NCBI GenBank assembly: GCA_963716235.1
Contig: CAVQTE010000003.1
Coordinates: 1 to 64,000, forward strand
Direction: 5' to 3'
Source: Sva-07 sp963716235
GTDB lineage: Bacteria; Actinomycetota; Acidimicrobiia; Acidimicrobiales; Ilumatobacteraceae
Length of the DNA stretch: 64,000 nucleotides
Shown piece by piece: positions 20,247 to 29,708 of the stretch. The notes under the pieces are model-generated. The model searched no databases, was not told where the DNA came from, and saw only the letters and a list, made by a program, of their open reading frames with translations. Each line of letters starts with the position of its first letter. The stretch's first letter is position 1. The position numbers and the translations under genes are program-made.

Positions 20247-21162
20247 ATGTTGCCACTCGAGGTCGAGGAGTTCCTGTCGTGGATGGTCGCCGAGAAGGGG
20301 CGGGCACCGAACACCTTGGCGGCCTACCGGCGGGATCTCACGGGCTACTGCGTATGGCTCGACGCGCACGGATCGACGCCGCTCGACGTCGATCATCAGC
20401 AGCTGGTCGCGTTCGTGGGGGAGCGACGCGCGACCGGTGCGGCAACGTCGTCGATCGCCCGTCAACTCGCGGCGATCAGGATGCTGCACCGCTACCTGTC
20501 GATCGAGGGCGAGCGGCGCGACGACCCCGCTGGCGATCTCGAAGGTGTTCGAGTGCCCGCCGGCATACCCAAACCTCTCACCGAGGCCCAGGTGATCAGC
20601 CTCATCGACGCCGTCGTGGTCACCGAGCCGATTCACCGACGTGACCTCGCGTTGATCGAACTGCTCTACGCCACCGGGGCTCGCATCTCCGAGGCAGTTG
20701 GGCTGTCGATCGGGGAGATCGATCTCGGTGCGCGACTCGTGCGGCTGTACGGCAAGGGATCCAAGGAGCGGATCGTTCCCTTCGGATCGACCGCGGCCGC
20801 AGCACTCGACGACTGGTTCTCACCGAGCGGCCGTCCCGCGATGATGCCCGATCAGTGGCGTTCACGTGGCGACGCCGAAGCGGTGTTCCTGAACACGGTG
20901 GTGGCCGACTGAGCCGCCAGGCGGCCTGGGCGGTGATCAAGCGGTACGGAGATCGCGCGGGATCGGCGGGGAGTTGTCGCCGCATGTCCTGCGCCATTCC
21001 TGCGCCACCCATCTGCTCGATCACGGCGCCGACCTGCGCGTGGTCCAGGAGATGCTCGGCCATGCGTCGATCTCGACGACACAGATCTACACCAAGGTCA
21101 GCCAGGAGCGCCTGTGGGACGTCTACCGCTCGGCGCACCCCCGGGCCACACTGGTTCGATGA
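20247..21162 (+). CDS. xerD: site-specific tyrosine recombinase XerD (two frameshifts)
   Basis: Resolves chromosome dimers at dif together with XerC. The N-terminal SAM-like core-binding domain starts VEEFLSWMVAEKGRAPNTL. The catalytic domain shows the first Arg in LLYATGARISEAVGL, the beta-hairpin Lys in LYGKGSKERIVPFG, the H-x-x-R pair in LSPHVLRHSCATHLL, the second His in MLGHASISTTQ and the nucleophile in IYTKVS. Two one-base shifts, near 20895 (NT/GGRLSRQAAW) and near 20970 (before LSPHVLRH), break the frame as given. Length of about 305 residues is usual. Its location next to pyrG and scpAB matches chromosome maintenance gene order. All catalytic residues are encoded, so I treat it as functional. 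Confidence 0.92.
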
Positions 21163-21614
21163 GCGAGCGCCGGTCCGGTCACCAAGGTATGGCATCTGGT
21201 GGCTGATTCGTCACGTCGTTACGCCCGACCCCGCCGTCCGTCGACGACGAGGTGTGGGTCGAGGGGTACCTGCTGGCCGGAGAACGCCGGCTGTGGGTAC
21301 AGCTGTCGAATCAGGATCGGCGCCACAGCGCCGCGGTCGCTCGTCGGTTCGTGGAGTGCCGACCCATGCGACGCGTGCCGAGATCGCCGGCGCGATCCTG
21401 CACGATGTCGGCAAGATCGAGTGCGGGCTGGGACGTTCGGACGCGTCCTCGCGACGGTTGTCGGACCACGGACCCGGTCGTTCCGTGCCTATCACGACCA
21501 CGAGGACATCGGTGCGGCGATGGCCCGGCGGTCGGCTCCGATCCGGCCACCGTCGAACTGATCGCGGAGCGAGGGCCGGCCTTCGGCGCGCTCGACGCCT
21601 CCGATCACGCCTGA
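21159..21614 (+). CDS. HD-domain protein (about four frameshifts)
   Basis: Small metal-dependent phosphohydrolase-like protein of unknown substrate. Piecing the frames together gives, in order, FVTSLRPTPPSVDDEVWVEG (frame 3), LSNQDRRHSAAVARRFVE, ATRAEIAGAILHDVGKIE with the HD doublet (frame 2), TFGRVLATVVGPRTRSFR and YHDHEDIGAAMARR (frame 1), and VGSDPATVELIAERGPAF (frame 3). Shifts lie near 21212, 21357, 21430 and 21530. The same kind of short HD protein sits beside xerD/parA genes in other actinobacteria as far as I recall. The start is uncertain; an ATG at 21159 overlaps the xerD stop as ATGA. Confidence 0.68.
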
Positions 21615-21634
21615 GCCGGTCACTCCTCGGGAAG

Positions 21635-22669
21635 TCAGGCCGAGAGGGGAGCGGCGGGGAGGAGGCCGATGTTGGCGTGGGCGGGGCGAGGGTGGCGGAG
21701 GCGACCTCGCGGGCCTTGTCGGCACCGACGCGGAGAAGCCGGGCGAGTTCGCCCGGATCGTCCATCAGCTCGTGGTAGCGGGCCCTGATCGGGTCGAGCA
21801 CGGCCAGTACCGCCTCGCCGGTGTCGACCTTGAGCGCCCCGTACTGCGCGTACTCCTCGGCGAGGCCTGCGGGGTGCGGCCGGTGACCGCCGCGTTGACT
21901 CCAGCAGGTTGGGACCCCGGGCTTGTCGGCACGGTCGTAGCGACGGCATCGGGGCCGGTGTCGGAGTCGGTGACCGCCCGCTTGAACTTCTTCATCGGTC
22001 TTCGGGTCGTCGACGAGATAGACGTTCCGGCATCGGAGTCGGCGGACTTCGACATCTTGACCGTGGGGTTCTGCAGGCTCATCACCCGGGCGCCGGCGGC
22101 CGGGTGACCCTTCGGGACCACGAACGTCTGACCGAAACGATGATTGAAGCGGAGCGCGATATCTCGGGTGATTTCGACGTGCTGGCGCTGGTCGTCGCCG
22201 ACCGGGACTTCGTTCGGCGTCGTAGAGCAGGATGTCGGCGGCCTTCAGCGCCGGGTACGTGAACAAGCCGGCGGAGATGAACTGGTGCCGTGCTTGGCGA
22301 CTTGTCCTTGAACTGGGTCATCCGTTACAGTTCGCCGAAGCTGACGGTGCAGTCCATGATCCAGCCGAGTTGGCTGTGCTCGGGAACGTGGCTCTGCACG
22401 AAGATCGTGGCGACATCGGGGTCGAGCCCGATGGCGAAGAACATCGCTGCCAGCGACATCGTCTGACGGCCGAGCACGTCGGGCTCCTCGGTGACCGTGA
22501 GCGCATGCAGGTCGACGATGCCGTGGAACGCGTCGCAGGAGTGCTGTCCGACGACCCAGTTCCGCAGTGCACCGAGGTAGTTGCCGAGATGGACGTCGCC
22601 GGTCGGCTGCATGCACGACAGCACACGTGTCGTCGAGTTGCCGGCCGAGTTACTGGAAGGGTCGGTCAC
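21635..22669 (-). CDS. trpS: tryptophanyl-tRNA synthetase (at least seven frameshifts)
   Basis: Class I synthetase for tRNA-Trp. The N-terminus is open for 115 residues and has the HIGH-equivalent GDVHLGNYLGALRNWV and the substrate loop HSQLGWIMDCTVSFGEL. Later pieces in alternating frames give RMTQFKDKS, LFTYPALKAADILLYD, the KMSKS loop in NPTVKMSKSADSDAGT, FKRAVTDSDTGPD, GLAEEYAQYGALKVDTGEAVL and HANIGLLPAAPLSA at the end. Restoring the shifts yields about 340 residues, the normal size. It is on the opposite strand from its neighbours and interrupts the usual xerD-parA-scpA order. The frameshift density is among the highest in the window, which I attribute to assembly error. Confidence 0.88.
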
Positions 22670-22722
22670 GGGCGACGACGATACCCCGTCGGGCCCCCGG
22701 CGCTCCGGTAGGTTGTGCCCCG

Positions 22723-23514
22723 ATGGCCCTCGACGCTTCCCCCCACGTCGTCTCCACCCCCGTCTACGAGGGGCCCTTCGACATGCTCCTGCAGCTGATC
22801 CTGCGCGAACAGGTCGACATCTACGAGGTGAACCTGTCGAACATCGTCGACGCCTATCTCGTCGAGATCGAGAAGATGCAGTTCCTCGACCTCGACGTGG
22901 CCACGGGCTTCCTGCTCATCGCGGCGACGCTCGTCGAACTCAAGGCCCGCCGGCTGCTGCCGAACATGACCGACATCGACCTCGACGACGAACTGGCGTT
23001 GTGGGAGGAGCGTGACATGCTGCTCGCCCGCCTCCTCGAAGCCAAGACGTTCAAGGATGTCGCCCAGGTGTTCTCCCGCCTCGCCGACGATGCCGATCTG
23101 TCCTTCCCGCGCGTGGTCGGCCCCGACGAACGCTTCGCCGACGTCGTTCCCGACATGCTCGAGGGCACCAGCGTCACCAGCCTGCGCAACGCCGCGGTTC
23201 GGGCGCTCACGCCCAAGCCGGTGCCCGTCGTCGACCTGTACCACGTCAATCCGATCACCACGACGGTGGCCGACGCCGTGGCCGAACTCATCGACGAACT
23301 GCCCCGCGCCGGACGCATCACGTTTCGACGTCTCACCGCCGACTTCGCCGACCGCATCGAGGTCATCATCCGGTTCCTCGCGGTGCTCGAGCTGTACAAG
23401 CAGGGCGCGGTCGAACTCGACCAGCCCGAGCGGTTCGGCGACATCGAGGTCATCTGGACCGCCGACGCCGAGTTCGACACGGGGTCGATCCTCATCGACG
23501 CCTACGAGGGCTGA
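22723..23514 (+). CDS. scpA: segregation and condensation protein A
   Basis: Kleisin subunit that bridges the SMC dimer and, with ScpB, compacts and segregates the chromosome. The intact 263-residue protein starts VSTPVYEGPFDMLLQLILRE, followed by VDIYEVNLSNIVDAYL and the helix ATGFLLIAATLVELKARRLLP. The C-terminal winged helix ends with RFLAVLELYKQGAVELDQPERFGDIEV. The ATG at 22723 fits the family N-terminus. It is divergent from trpS across 53 bases that contain a TAGGTT box 8 bases from the ATG. scpB follows five bases after the stop. Confidence 0.95.
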   Translation: MALDASPHVVSTPVYEGPFDMLLQLILREQVDIYEVNLSNIVDAYLVEIEKMQFLDLDVATGFLLIAATLVELKARRLLPNMTDIDLDDELALWEERDMLLARLLEAKTFKDVAQVFSRLADDADLSFPRVVGPDERFADVVPDMLEGTSVTSLRNAAVRALTPKPVPVVDLYHVNPITTTVADAVAELIDELPRAGRITFRRLTADFADRIEVIIRFLAVLELYKQGAVELDQPERFGDIEVIWTADAEFDTGSILIDAYEG

Positions 23515-23519
23515 GCACC

Positions 23520-24191
23520 GTGTCCGACGAATTCAGCGGCAACGACGAATCACCGGCGAACCCGTCGACGATCGGGTCGCCGAGTACAAGCGCGCGATCG
23601 AGTCGATCGTGCTGGTGGCCCACGACCCCGTTCCCGCCGAACTCCTCGCGCAGCTGCTCGAGGAGCCGACGGTCATGGTCGAGCAGTGGTGTGAGGAACT
23701 CGCCGAGGCGTACGTCGCGTCCGGTCACGGGTTCGAACTGATCCACATCGCCGGCGGATGGCGCTATCAGACCGCGTCCGACCTGACGCCGTACGTCGAA
23801 CGTTTCCTGCTCCACGACCAGCGTGCCCGGCTGTCCGGAGCCGCACTGGAGACGCTGGCGATCATCGCCTACAAGCAGCCGATCTCGCGGGGCCAGATCG
23901 CCTCGATCCGTGGCGTCGATCCGGACGGCGTCATCCGCACCCTGCAGGCCCGCGGCTACATCGACGAGATCGGACGCGACGACGGGCCCGGCCAGGCAAT
24001 CCTGTTCGGCACGACCGGCACATTCCTCGAGAAGCTCGGCCTCGCCTCACTCGACGATCTGCCGCCGATCGCCGAATTCATCCCGAGCGCCGAGGTGATC
24101 GAAGCGCTCGAAACCGGGCTGCGGATCACACCGATCATCGAGGTGTCGACGAGCACAGGCGGCAGCGCACGATCAGATCAGCGAGCCGTGA
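23520..24191 (+). CDS. scpB: segregation and condensation protein B (frameshifted)
   Basis: Dimeric winged-helix partner of ScpA in the SMC condensin. GTG at 23520 starts VSDEFSGNDESPAN; a one-base shift near 23565 then leads into DDRVAEYKRAIESIVLVAHD, LIHIAGGWRYQTASDLTPYV, the signature LSGAALETLAIIAYKQPISR, RGVDPDGVIRTLQARGYI and FLEKLGLASLDDLPPI. In the sequence as given there is no stop before rluB. A second one-base shift near 24160 would end the protein at TGA 24189-24191, overlapping the rluB GTG. I favour that because the same GTGA overlap recurs throughout the window. Normal length is about 220 residues. Confidence 0.9.
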
Positions 24192-24992
24192 CCGACCGCA
24201 CGCCCGAGCCACCACTGTGGGAACAGATGGCTGCCGCCAGCGCTGCGCTGCCGCAGGGTGAACGTCTGCAGAAGGTGCTGGCGGCCACCGGGTACGGCAG
24301 TCGCCGGGTGTGCGAAGACCTGATCGCAGCGGGCCGGGTGACGGTCAACGGCGACCGTGGCGGTTCTCGGCCGTCGCGTGGACCCCGACGTCGATCGGGT
24401 CGAGGTCGACGGTGCGCCGATCGGCGTGCGCCCCGGCCTCGTGTACTACCTCCTCAACAAGCCCATCGGCGTGATCACGACGGCCGGGACACCCACGGGC
24501 GCCAGACCGTGCTCGATCTCGTACCGAGCGACCCACGCGTCTTCTCGGTGGGTCGGCTCGACGTCGACACCGAGGGGCTGTTGCTGCTGACCAATGATGG
24601 CCAATTGGCGAACCGGATCGCCCATCCGTCGCACGGCATCGAGAAGGAATACCTCGTGGAGGTGCGCGGCGGTCCGGCTTCGGCCGGGGCACTGCGGTCG
24701 CTGCGCGAGGGCGTGGAACTCGACGACGGGATGACGGCGCCGGCCAGAGTGTCGCAGCCGGATCCCGGCGTCCTGCGCCTCGTCATCCACGAGGGCCGCA
24801 ACCGACAGGTTCGCCGGATGTGCGAAGCCGTGGGGTACCCGGTCACACCGACTCGTGCGCACCCGCATCGGCCCGCTCGTCGATCGATCGTTGCGGCCGG
24901 GCCAGCGGCGAGACCTCACCACCGCCGAATGGCGAGCCCTGACAGAGGCGGTCGCCGATGCGTCCGCCAGTACGATCGAAACCCGTGAGTGA
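24188..24992 (+). CDS. rluB: 23S rRNA pseudouridine synthase RluB-type (about three frameshifts)
   Basis: Isomerises a uridine of 23S rRNA. After a short variable N-terminus an S4 domain reads ERLQKVLAATGYGSRRVCED and AGRVTVNGD. The next frame gives VDPDVDRVEVDGAPI and YYLLNKPIGVITTA, and the catalytic Asp lies in VFSVGRLDVDTEGLLLLTND. The family end VIHEGRNRQVRRMCEAVGYPV is clear, and a last frame gives RLVRTRIGPLVDRSLRPGQ and the stop at 24992. Shifts lie near 24350, 24500 and 24840. The stop overlaps the tyrA start by eight bases. The scpA-scpB-rluB trio is widely conserved. Confidence 0.9.
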
Positions 24993-26045
24993 TGTGCGTC
25001 GAGCCAACGTCATCGGCCTCGGGCTGATCGGCGGGTCGGTCGTGCTCGGGCTGCGAAACCTCGGCTGGCACGTGAGCGGTGAAGACGTCGACCGGAGTAC
25101 GGTGGAGGCCGCGATCGAGCGGGCGTCGTCGACGAACTCGGCGTCGACCCGACTGCCGAGATCACGTTCGTGGCGGTCCCGGTGCTGGCGGCGGCTGATC
25201 AGGTCAAACGCGCACTCGCCGAGACGAGCGGCGCGGTCACCGATGTCGGCAGTGTCAAGGCCGCGATCTGTTCGGCCTGCGCCGACCCGCGTTTCGTCGG
25301 CGGGCATCCGATGGCAGGCTCCGAACTCGACGGTCTCGACGGCGCCCAGGACGATCTGTTCGAAGGTGCGGTCTGGGTCCTCACCCCGGGCACCGACAGC
25401 GACGACTCCGTGTTCGCGAAGGTCGCGTCGATCACCGGATCGCTCGGGGCCGAAGTCGTTGCGCTGTCACCGGAACGTCACGATCAGCTCGTGGCCGTCG
25501 TCAGCCACGTCCGCACCTCACCGCTGCCACGCTGATGGGGCTGGCGAGCGAACGCGCCGAGGAACACGCTGCACTGCTGCGGCTCGCTGCCGGCGGATTC
25601 CGCGACATGACCAGGGTGGCGAGTGGGCGCCCCGGCATCTGGCTCGACATCTGTGCGGAGAACCGCCCGGCGATCGTCGAGGTGCTGGAATCAGTTGATC
25701 GACGGCCTCACCGGAGATGCGCGACATCGTCGATGCCGACGACCGCACAGCTCGATGCCCGTCTCACCGCGGCCCGAACAGGCCAGAGTGAACCTCCCGG
25801 CCCGGGTCGTGCATCCCGACGTGCTCGCCGAGGTGCGCATCCCGATTCCCGACCGGGCCGGAGCTGCGGCCGAGGTGTTCACCCTGGCAGCAGAACTCAG
25901 CGTCAACATCGCCAGCTTCGAGGTCGTCCACGTCGCCGAGAGCACCCGCGGCGTCGCCGTCGTGCGTCGACCGGGCGCTCGTCGAGCTGTTCCGCGGCGG
26001 TCTGCTCGCGCCTGCTTCCGGCCCGCGGTGCAACCGCTGTCATGA
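24985..26045 (+). CDS. tyrA: prephenate dehydrogenase with C-terminal ACT domain (at least four frameshifts)
   Basis: Oxidative decarboxylation of prephenate to 4-hydroxyphenylpyruvate in tyrosine synthesis. NAD-binding motif RANVIGLGLIGGSVVLGLR lies at the N-terminus, followed in other frames by VTDVGSVKAAICSAC, FVGGHPMAGSELDGLDGAQ, LTPGTDSDDSVFAKV, HLTAATLMGLAS and RLAAGGFRDMTRVASGRPGI, all diagnostic for TyrA. The last 90 residues form an ACT-like regulatory domain (RIPIPDRAGAAAEVFTLAAE), suggesting feedback control by an amino acid. Shifts occur near 25120, 25510, 25690 and 25970, with a possible further one near 25770. The TGA overlaps the aroA ATG as ATGA, so the two aromatic genes are coupled. 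Confidence 0.9.
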
Positions 26046-27342
26046 CCCAGACGCCATCAACACCGGGTGACGGTATCCACCGTGTGCGCCGTGCGGACGG
26101 CCCCGTGATCGCCGACGTCCGGGTGCCGCCGTCGAGAGCATCGTCAACCGGGCGCCGACCGTGCCGCTGGCCGAGGGAACCAGCGAGATCGTCGTTGTCC
26201 CGGCGACGACACGGCGGCGATGATCACCGCTCCAGCAAGTCGGTGCGGCGTGGGCGTTCGTGTCGACGACGGCGAACGTGTCGCCGACGTGATCGGCACG
26301 GGCGGCGAGCTGGCCCGGCCGATGACGCTGACGCCGGCCTGGCCGGCACCACCTCGCGCTCGTCACTGCACTGGCGGCGCTCGGCACCGGCGAGTACACG
26401 ATCGACGGGGGCCCGCCGCTGCGTGGACGCCCGATGGTCCGCTGCACGAATCGCTCACAGCGCTCGGTGCCAGCGTCGTGCCGGGCGAGACCGCGGGCAC
26501 CTGCCGGTTACCGTTGCGGGCCCACTTCGCCGAGCCGAGGCCGCGGTCATGCCCGGCGACGTGTCGAGCCAGTACATCACCGCGATGATGCTGATCGCCC
26601 CGTACGTACCCGGGGGACTCAAGCTGTGGTTGTCGTCGGGTCTGGTGTCGCGTCCGATCCCAGATGACCCGATCGGTGATGGCTGCGTTCGGTCACACCG
26701 ACGTCGAATCCGTGACCGTCACGTGATCGTCGGGCCGGGGGAGTACGTCGCGACCGACTTCCGTGTCGAACCCGACGCCAGCTCGGCGAGCTACCCGTTC
26801 GCCGCCGCGCGATGGTCGGCGGGGCCGTCAGCGTCCGCGGGCTCGGGAGCGATTCGGTACAGGGGGATGTGCGTTTCGTCGAGATCCTCGAATCGATGGG
26901 CTGCCTCGTCACGATGGGTTCCCACGACACCGTCGTGATGCGACGCCGCGACACCCCCTTGCGGGGCGTGGACGTCGACATGGCCGACATCTCCGACCTC
27001 GTTCCGACGCTGGCGGTGGTGGCGACCCAGGCCGTGACGCCCACTCGGATCACCGGTGTCGGGTTCATCCGCGCCAAGGAGAGCGACCGCCTGGGCGATC
27101 TCGCCGACCAACTGCGCACGACGGGGTGCTCGTCACCGTCGAGCCCGACGGCCTGCTGATCGAGCCGACCGACCTCCGGATGGCGCCCGGCTCCGCACCC
27201 ACCACGACCATCGTCTCGCCATGGCGTTCGGGCTCCTGGGCCTCGTCGTCGACGGCATCGAGATCGTCGATCCGGCCGTGGTGTCGAAGAGTTGGCCGAG
27301 CTACTGGGATGCCCTCGGGCGATCCCGGCCCGACTCCTGTGA
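26042..27342 (+). CDS. aroA: EPSP synthase (many frameshifts)
   Basis: Transfers enolpyruvyl from PEP to shikimate-3-phosphate. Segments in alternating frames spell out the family: RVPPS (substrate Lys/Ser loop) near the start, LAGTTSR (the actinobacterial form of the PEP loop), EYTIDGGPPLRGRPM, GDVSSQYITAMMLIAPYVPG, FRVEPDASSASYPFAAA, GLGSDSVQGD, DMADISDLVPTLAVVA, FIRAKESDRLGDLADQLR and HRLAMAFGLLGLVVDG. I count at least eight single-base shifts. Choosing the frame ARLL then TGA at 27340-27342 produces the same GTGA overlap seen elsewhere. The encoded length of about 433 residues is normal. The catalytic residues I can locate are all present. Confidence 0.88.
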
Positions 27343-27977
27343 CCGGCACCGACCCAGACAGCCCCCGATCACGCGGGTCGCCGCGTTCGATGTCGACGGC
27401 ACGCTCACGCGCCGCGACTGCGTGGTGCCGTTCCTCCGTCGAGTCGCGGGCACGCGCCTGCTCACCCAGGGCATGCTCCGCCAGGGTGTCGCCGTCAGCG
27501 GCGCGGCGGCTCGGCGCGACCGGATGCGTTGAAGGCGCACAGCGCGATGGCGTCGTTCCGAGGCGTGCCGATCGATCACGTCGAGGCCGAAGCCGCCGAC
27601 TTCGCCCGGCGGTGTTCGACACCGGCCTGCGACCCGAGTCGTCGAGAGTTGCGGCCCACCAGGCCAACGGTGACACGGTGGTACTGGTCTCGGCCTCGTT
27701 CGAGGTCGTACCTCCGTCCGCTCGCGACGTTGCTCGGTGTCGATGACGTCCTGCGCCCGCCTCGAGGTCGACGCCGACGGACCCTCACCGGTCGGTTGAC
27801 GGGAGCCAACTGTCGAGGGCCCGAGAAGGTCCGACGGCTCCACGACTGGCTCGCCGAGACGTCCGGCGGCCGCTCGGCGGTGCACGTCACCGCGTACGGG
27901 GACTCGAAGGGCGATCGCGAACTCCTCGCCGACGCCGAGGCGGCCCGGTGGGTGGGCCTGGGAAGATGCCCAGATGA
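27339..27977 (+). CDS. HAD-IB (SerB-like) phosphatase; candidate decaprenyl-phosphoribose phosphatase (frameshifted)
   Basis: HAD phosphatase with a SerB-type cap. Motif I is VAAFDVDGTLTRRDCVVPFL, motif II is VVLVSASFEV, motif III is the Lys in GPEKVRRLHDWL and motif IV is AYGDSKGDRELLADAE; all catalytic residues are present. Four or five one-base shifts interrupt it. The GTG start overlaps aroA, and the stop is uncertain (27977 or about 28012). The gene directly precedes the UbiA-type phosphoribosyltransferase, and HAD-IB proteins also occur next to UbiA genes elsewhere. I infer, without proof, that it removes the 5-phosphate of decaprenyl-phosphoryl-5-phosphoribose, the step between UbiA and DprE1. 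A general serine phosphatase role is the alternative. Confidence 0.75.
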
Positions 27978-28027
27978 GCGATCGCCGGCCACGACGGTCG
28001 CCGACGACATGACACAATCGAAACTGA

Positions 28028-28922
28028 GTGAGCACCGATTCCCGAGCGTCGACGCGTGCTGAGTGGGCTGTGGCGCAACCCGTCCGAAGCAGTGGCTCAA
28101 GAACATCCTGGTCTTCGCCGCCCCCGGGAGCGGCAGGGGTCCTGGACGAGGGCAACAACCTGGGTGTTGACGCTGCTGGCGTTCGTCTCGTTCTGTTTCG
28201 CGGCCAGCGGTATCTACATCTGGAACGACCTCCTCGACGTCGAGGCCGATCGCCGCCATCCGACCAAGAGCAACCGACCGATCGTGTCGGGCAGCTCGCG
28301 TCGGCACCGCACGGGTGGCCGGGGTGGCGTTCCCGATCATCGCGCTCGGCTGGCGGCGCTCACCGGGCGCTGGCAGACCGTTGCCGTCGTGGCCACCTAC
28401 ATCGTGATCACCCTCGCCTACACGTTGTGGCTCAAGCAGGTCCCGGTCGTCGACGTCGTGACCGTGGCCGCGGGATTCGTCCTGCGAGCGGCGGCGGGCG
28501 CGGTCGCCGTCGACGTCCCCATGTCGCGTTGGTTCGTGCTGTGCATCATGTTCGGGTCGTTGTTCATCGTCGTCGGCAAGCGCTACGCCGAACTGAACGA
28601 GTTGGGCGACACCGCCGGTACCCGAGCGACCCTCGAGGTCTACTCGATCAACTATCTCCGGATGATCCTCGCCGTCAGCCTCGCCGGCGTGCTGATCAGC
28701 TACTGCGTGTGGGCCTTCGAGACCAGCGTGGAGTCGGCGAGCAGTTGGCCGCTCTACGAGCTGTCGATCGTGCCGATGCTGATGGCGCTGATGCGCTACC
28801 TGCTCGTGCTCGAAGAAGGCGGGGGATCGGCGCCCGAAGAGGTCTTCACGAGCGATCGACTGTTGCTGTTCCTCGGATTCTGCTGGCTCGTGGTCTATGG
28901 TCTCGCCGTCTATGTCTCCTGA
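28028..28922 (+). CDS. ubiA: decaprenyl-phosphate phosphoribosyltransferase, UbiA family (frameshifted)
   Basis: Polytopic membrane prenyltransferase-fold enzyme that transfers 5-phosphoribose from PRPP to decaprenyl phosphate, the first step to the arabinose donor. The N-terminal RPKQWLKNILVFAAP motif is typical of DPPR synthases. The Asp-rich motif reads NDLLDVEADRRHPTKSNRP and the second motif is LWLKQVPVVDVVTVAAGFVLR. Further signatures are SRWFVLCIMFGSLFIVVGKRYAEL and about eight hydrophobic helices. Shifts occur near 28075-28140 and 28295. The start is uncertain: GTG 28028 or ATG 28009. Its position with dprE1 and dprE2 strongly supports this over other UbiA functions such as quinone or haem prenylation. 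Confidence 0.88.
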
Positions 28923-29708
28923 GGGCGCCGCCGGCGCGAACGATCTCCCTTCGGTCATGGAGCTCGTCGCCGACGTCGAGGGCTGGATGACGCCGGGTCA
29001 GGCGTCGACGCTTTTCGAGCGGCGCGGCGGTGCCCGCCGTCGGGCTCGATCGTCGAGATCGGAAGCTTCCGGGGCCGATCGACCATCGTGCTGGCGAGTG
29101 CCGCCCCTCCGAGGCGCGCATCGTCGCCATCGACCCGCACGCCGGCAACGATCGTGGACCGCAGGAGATCGACGGGTATCAGGACGAAGCGAGCGACGAC
29201 CAGCGGTGTTCCTCGCCAACCTCGAACGGGCGGGTGTCGCGGACCGGGTGAGCCATCTGCGGATGTTCTCCGACGAGGCACTGGGCCACGTCGACGGCCC
29301 GGTCGACGTGCTGTACATCGACGGGGCGCACCGGTACGCGCCGGCGCTCGCCGACATCCGGTCGTGGGGGGATCGTGTCGCCGAGGGTGGCACGATGCTG
29401 ATCCACGACTCGTTCTCGTCGATCGGCGTGACGGCGGCGATCCTCCGATCGCTCGTGCCCGGGTCGGGTTCCGTTACGTCGGACGATCGCGTTCGATGAC
29501 GATCTACCGGGCCGACCTCGCAGCGGGGCCGGGCGCACGGCTCGGCAACGCCGCACGACAGATCGCCCAGCTCCCGTGGTTCGTGAAGAACGTCACGCTC
29601 AAGGTGATGCTGTCGCTGGGTACGGCCGACTGCTGCGAGACTCGGCCGCCGGTGCGCCGAGTGGCCCTACTGAGCGTCGATCCAGCACTATCCTCGGCAC
29701 TCCCGTGA
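28912..29708 (+). CDS. class I SAM-dependent methyltransferase (frameshifted)
   Basis: Rossmann-fold methyltransferase of the Methyltransf_24 type. Pieces read DVEGWMTPGQASTLFE, SIVEIGSFRGRSTIVLAS (SAM motif I), IVAIDPHAGNDRG (acidic loop after strand 2), VDVLYIDGAHRYAPALADI and GGTMLIHDSFSSIGVTAAIL. A C-terminal helical tail reads LPWFVKNVTLKVMLSLG. At least four one-base shifts are needed. The ATG overlaps ubiA by 11 bases and the stop overlaps the dprE1 GTG as GTGA, so it belongs to the arabinose donor operon. The substrate is unknown; a sugar or lipid-linked sugar in the same pathway is a reasonable inference. Confidence 0.78.

Noticed and set aside
20855..21778. A long open frame over xerD and the HD gene read as a single unknown protein
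   Set aside because: It crosses several one-base shifts; motif order shows two separate known genes.
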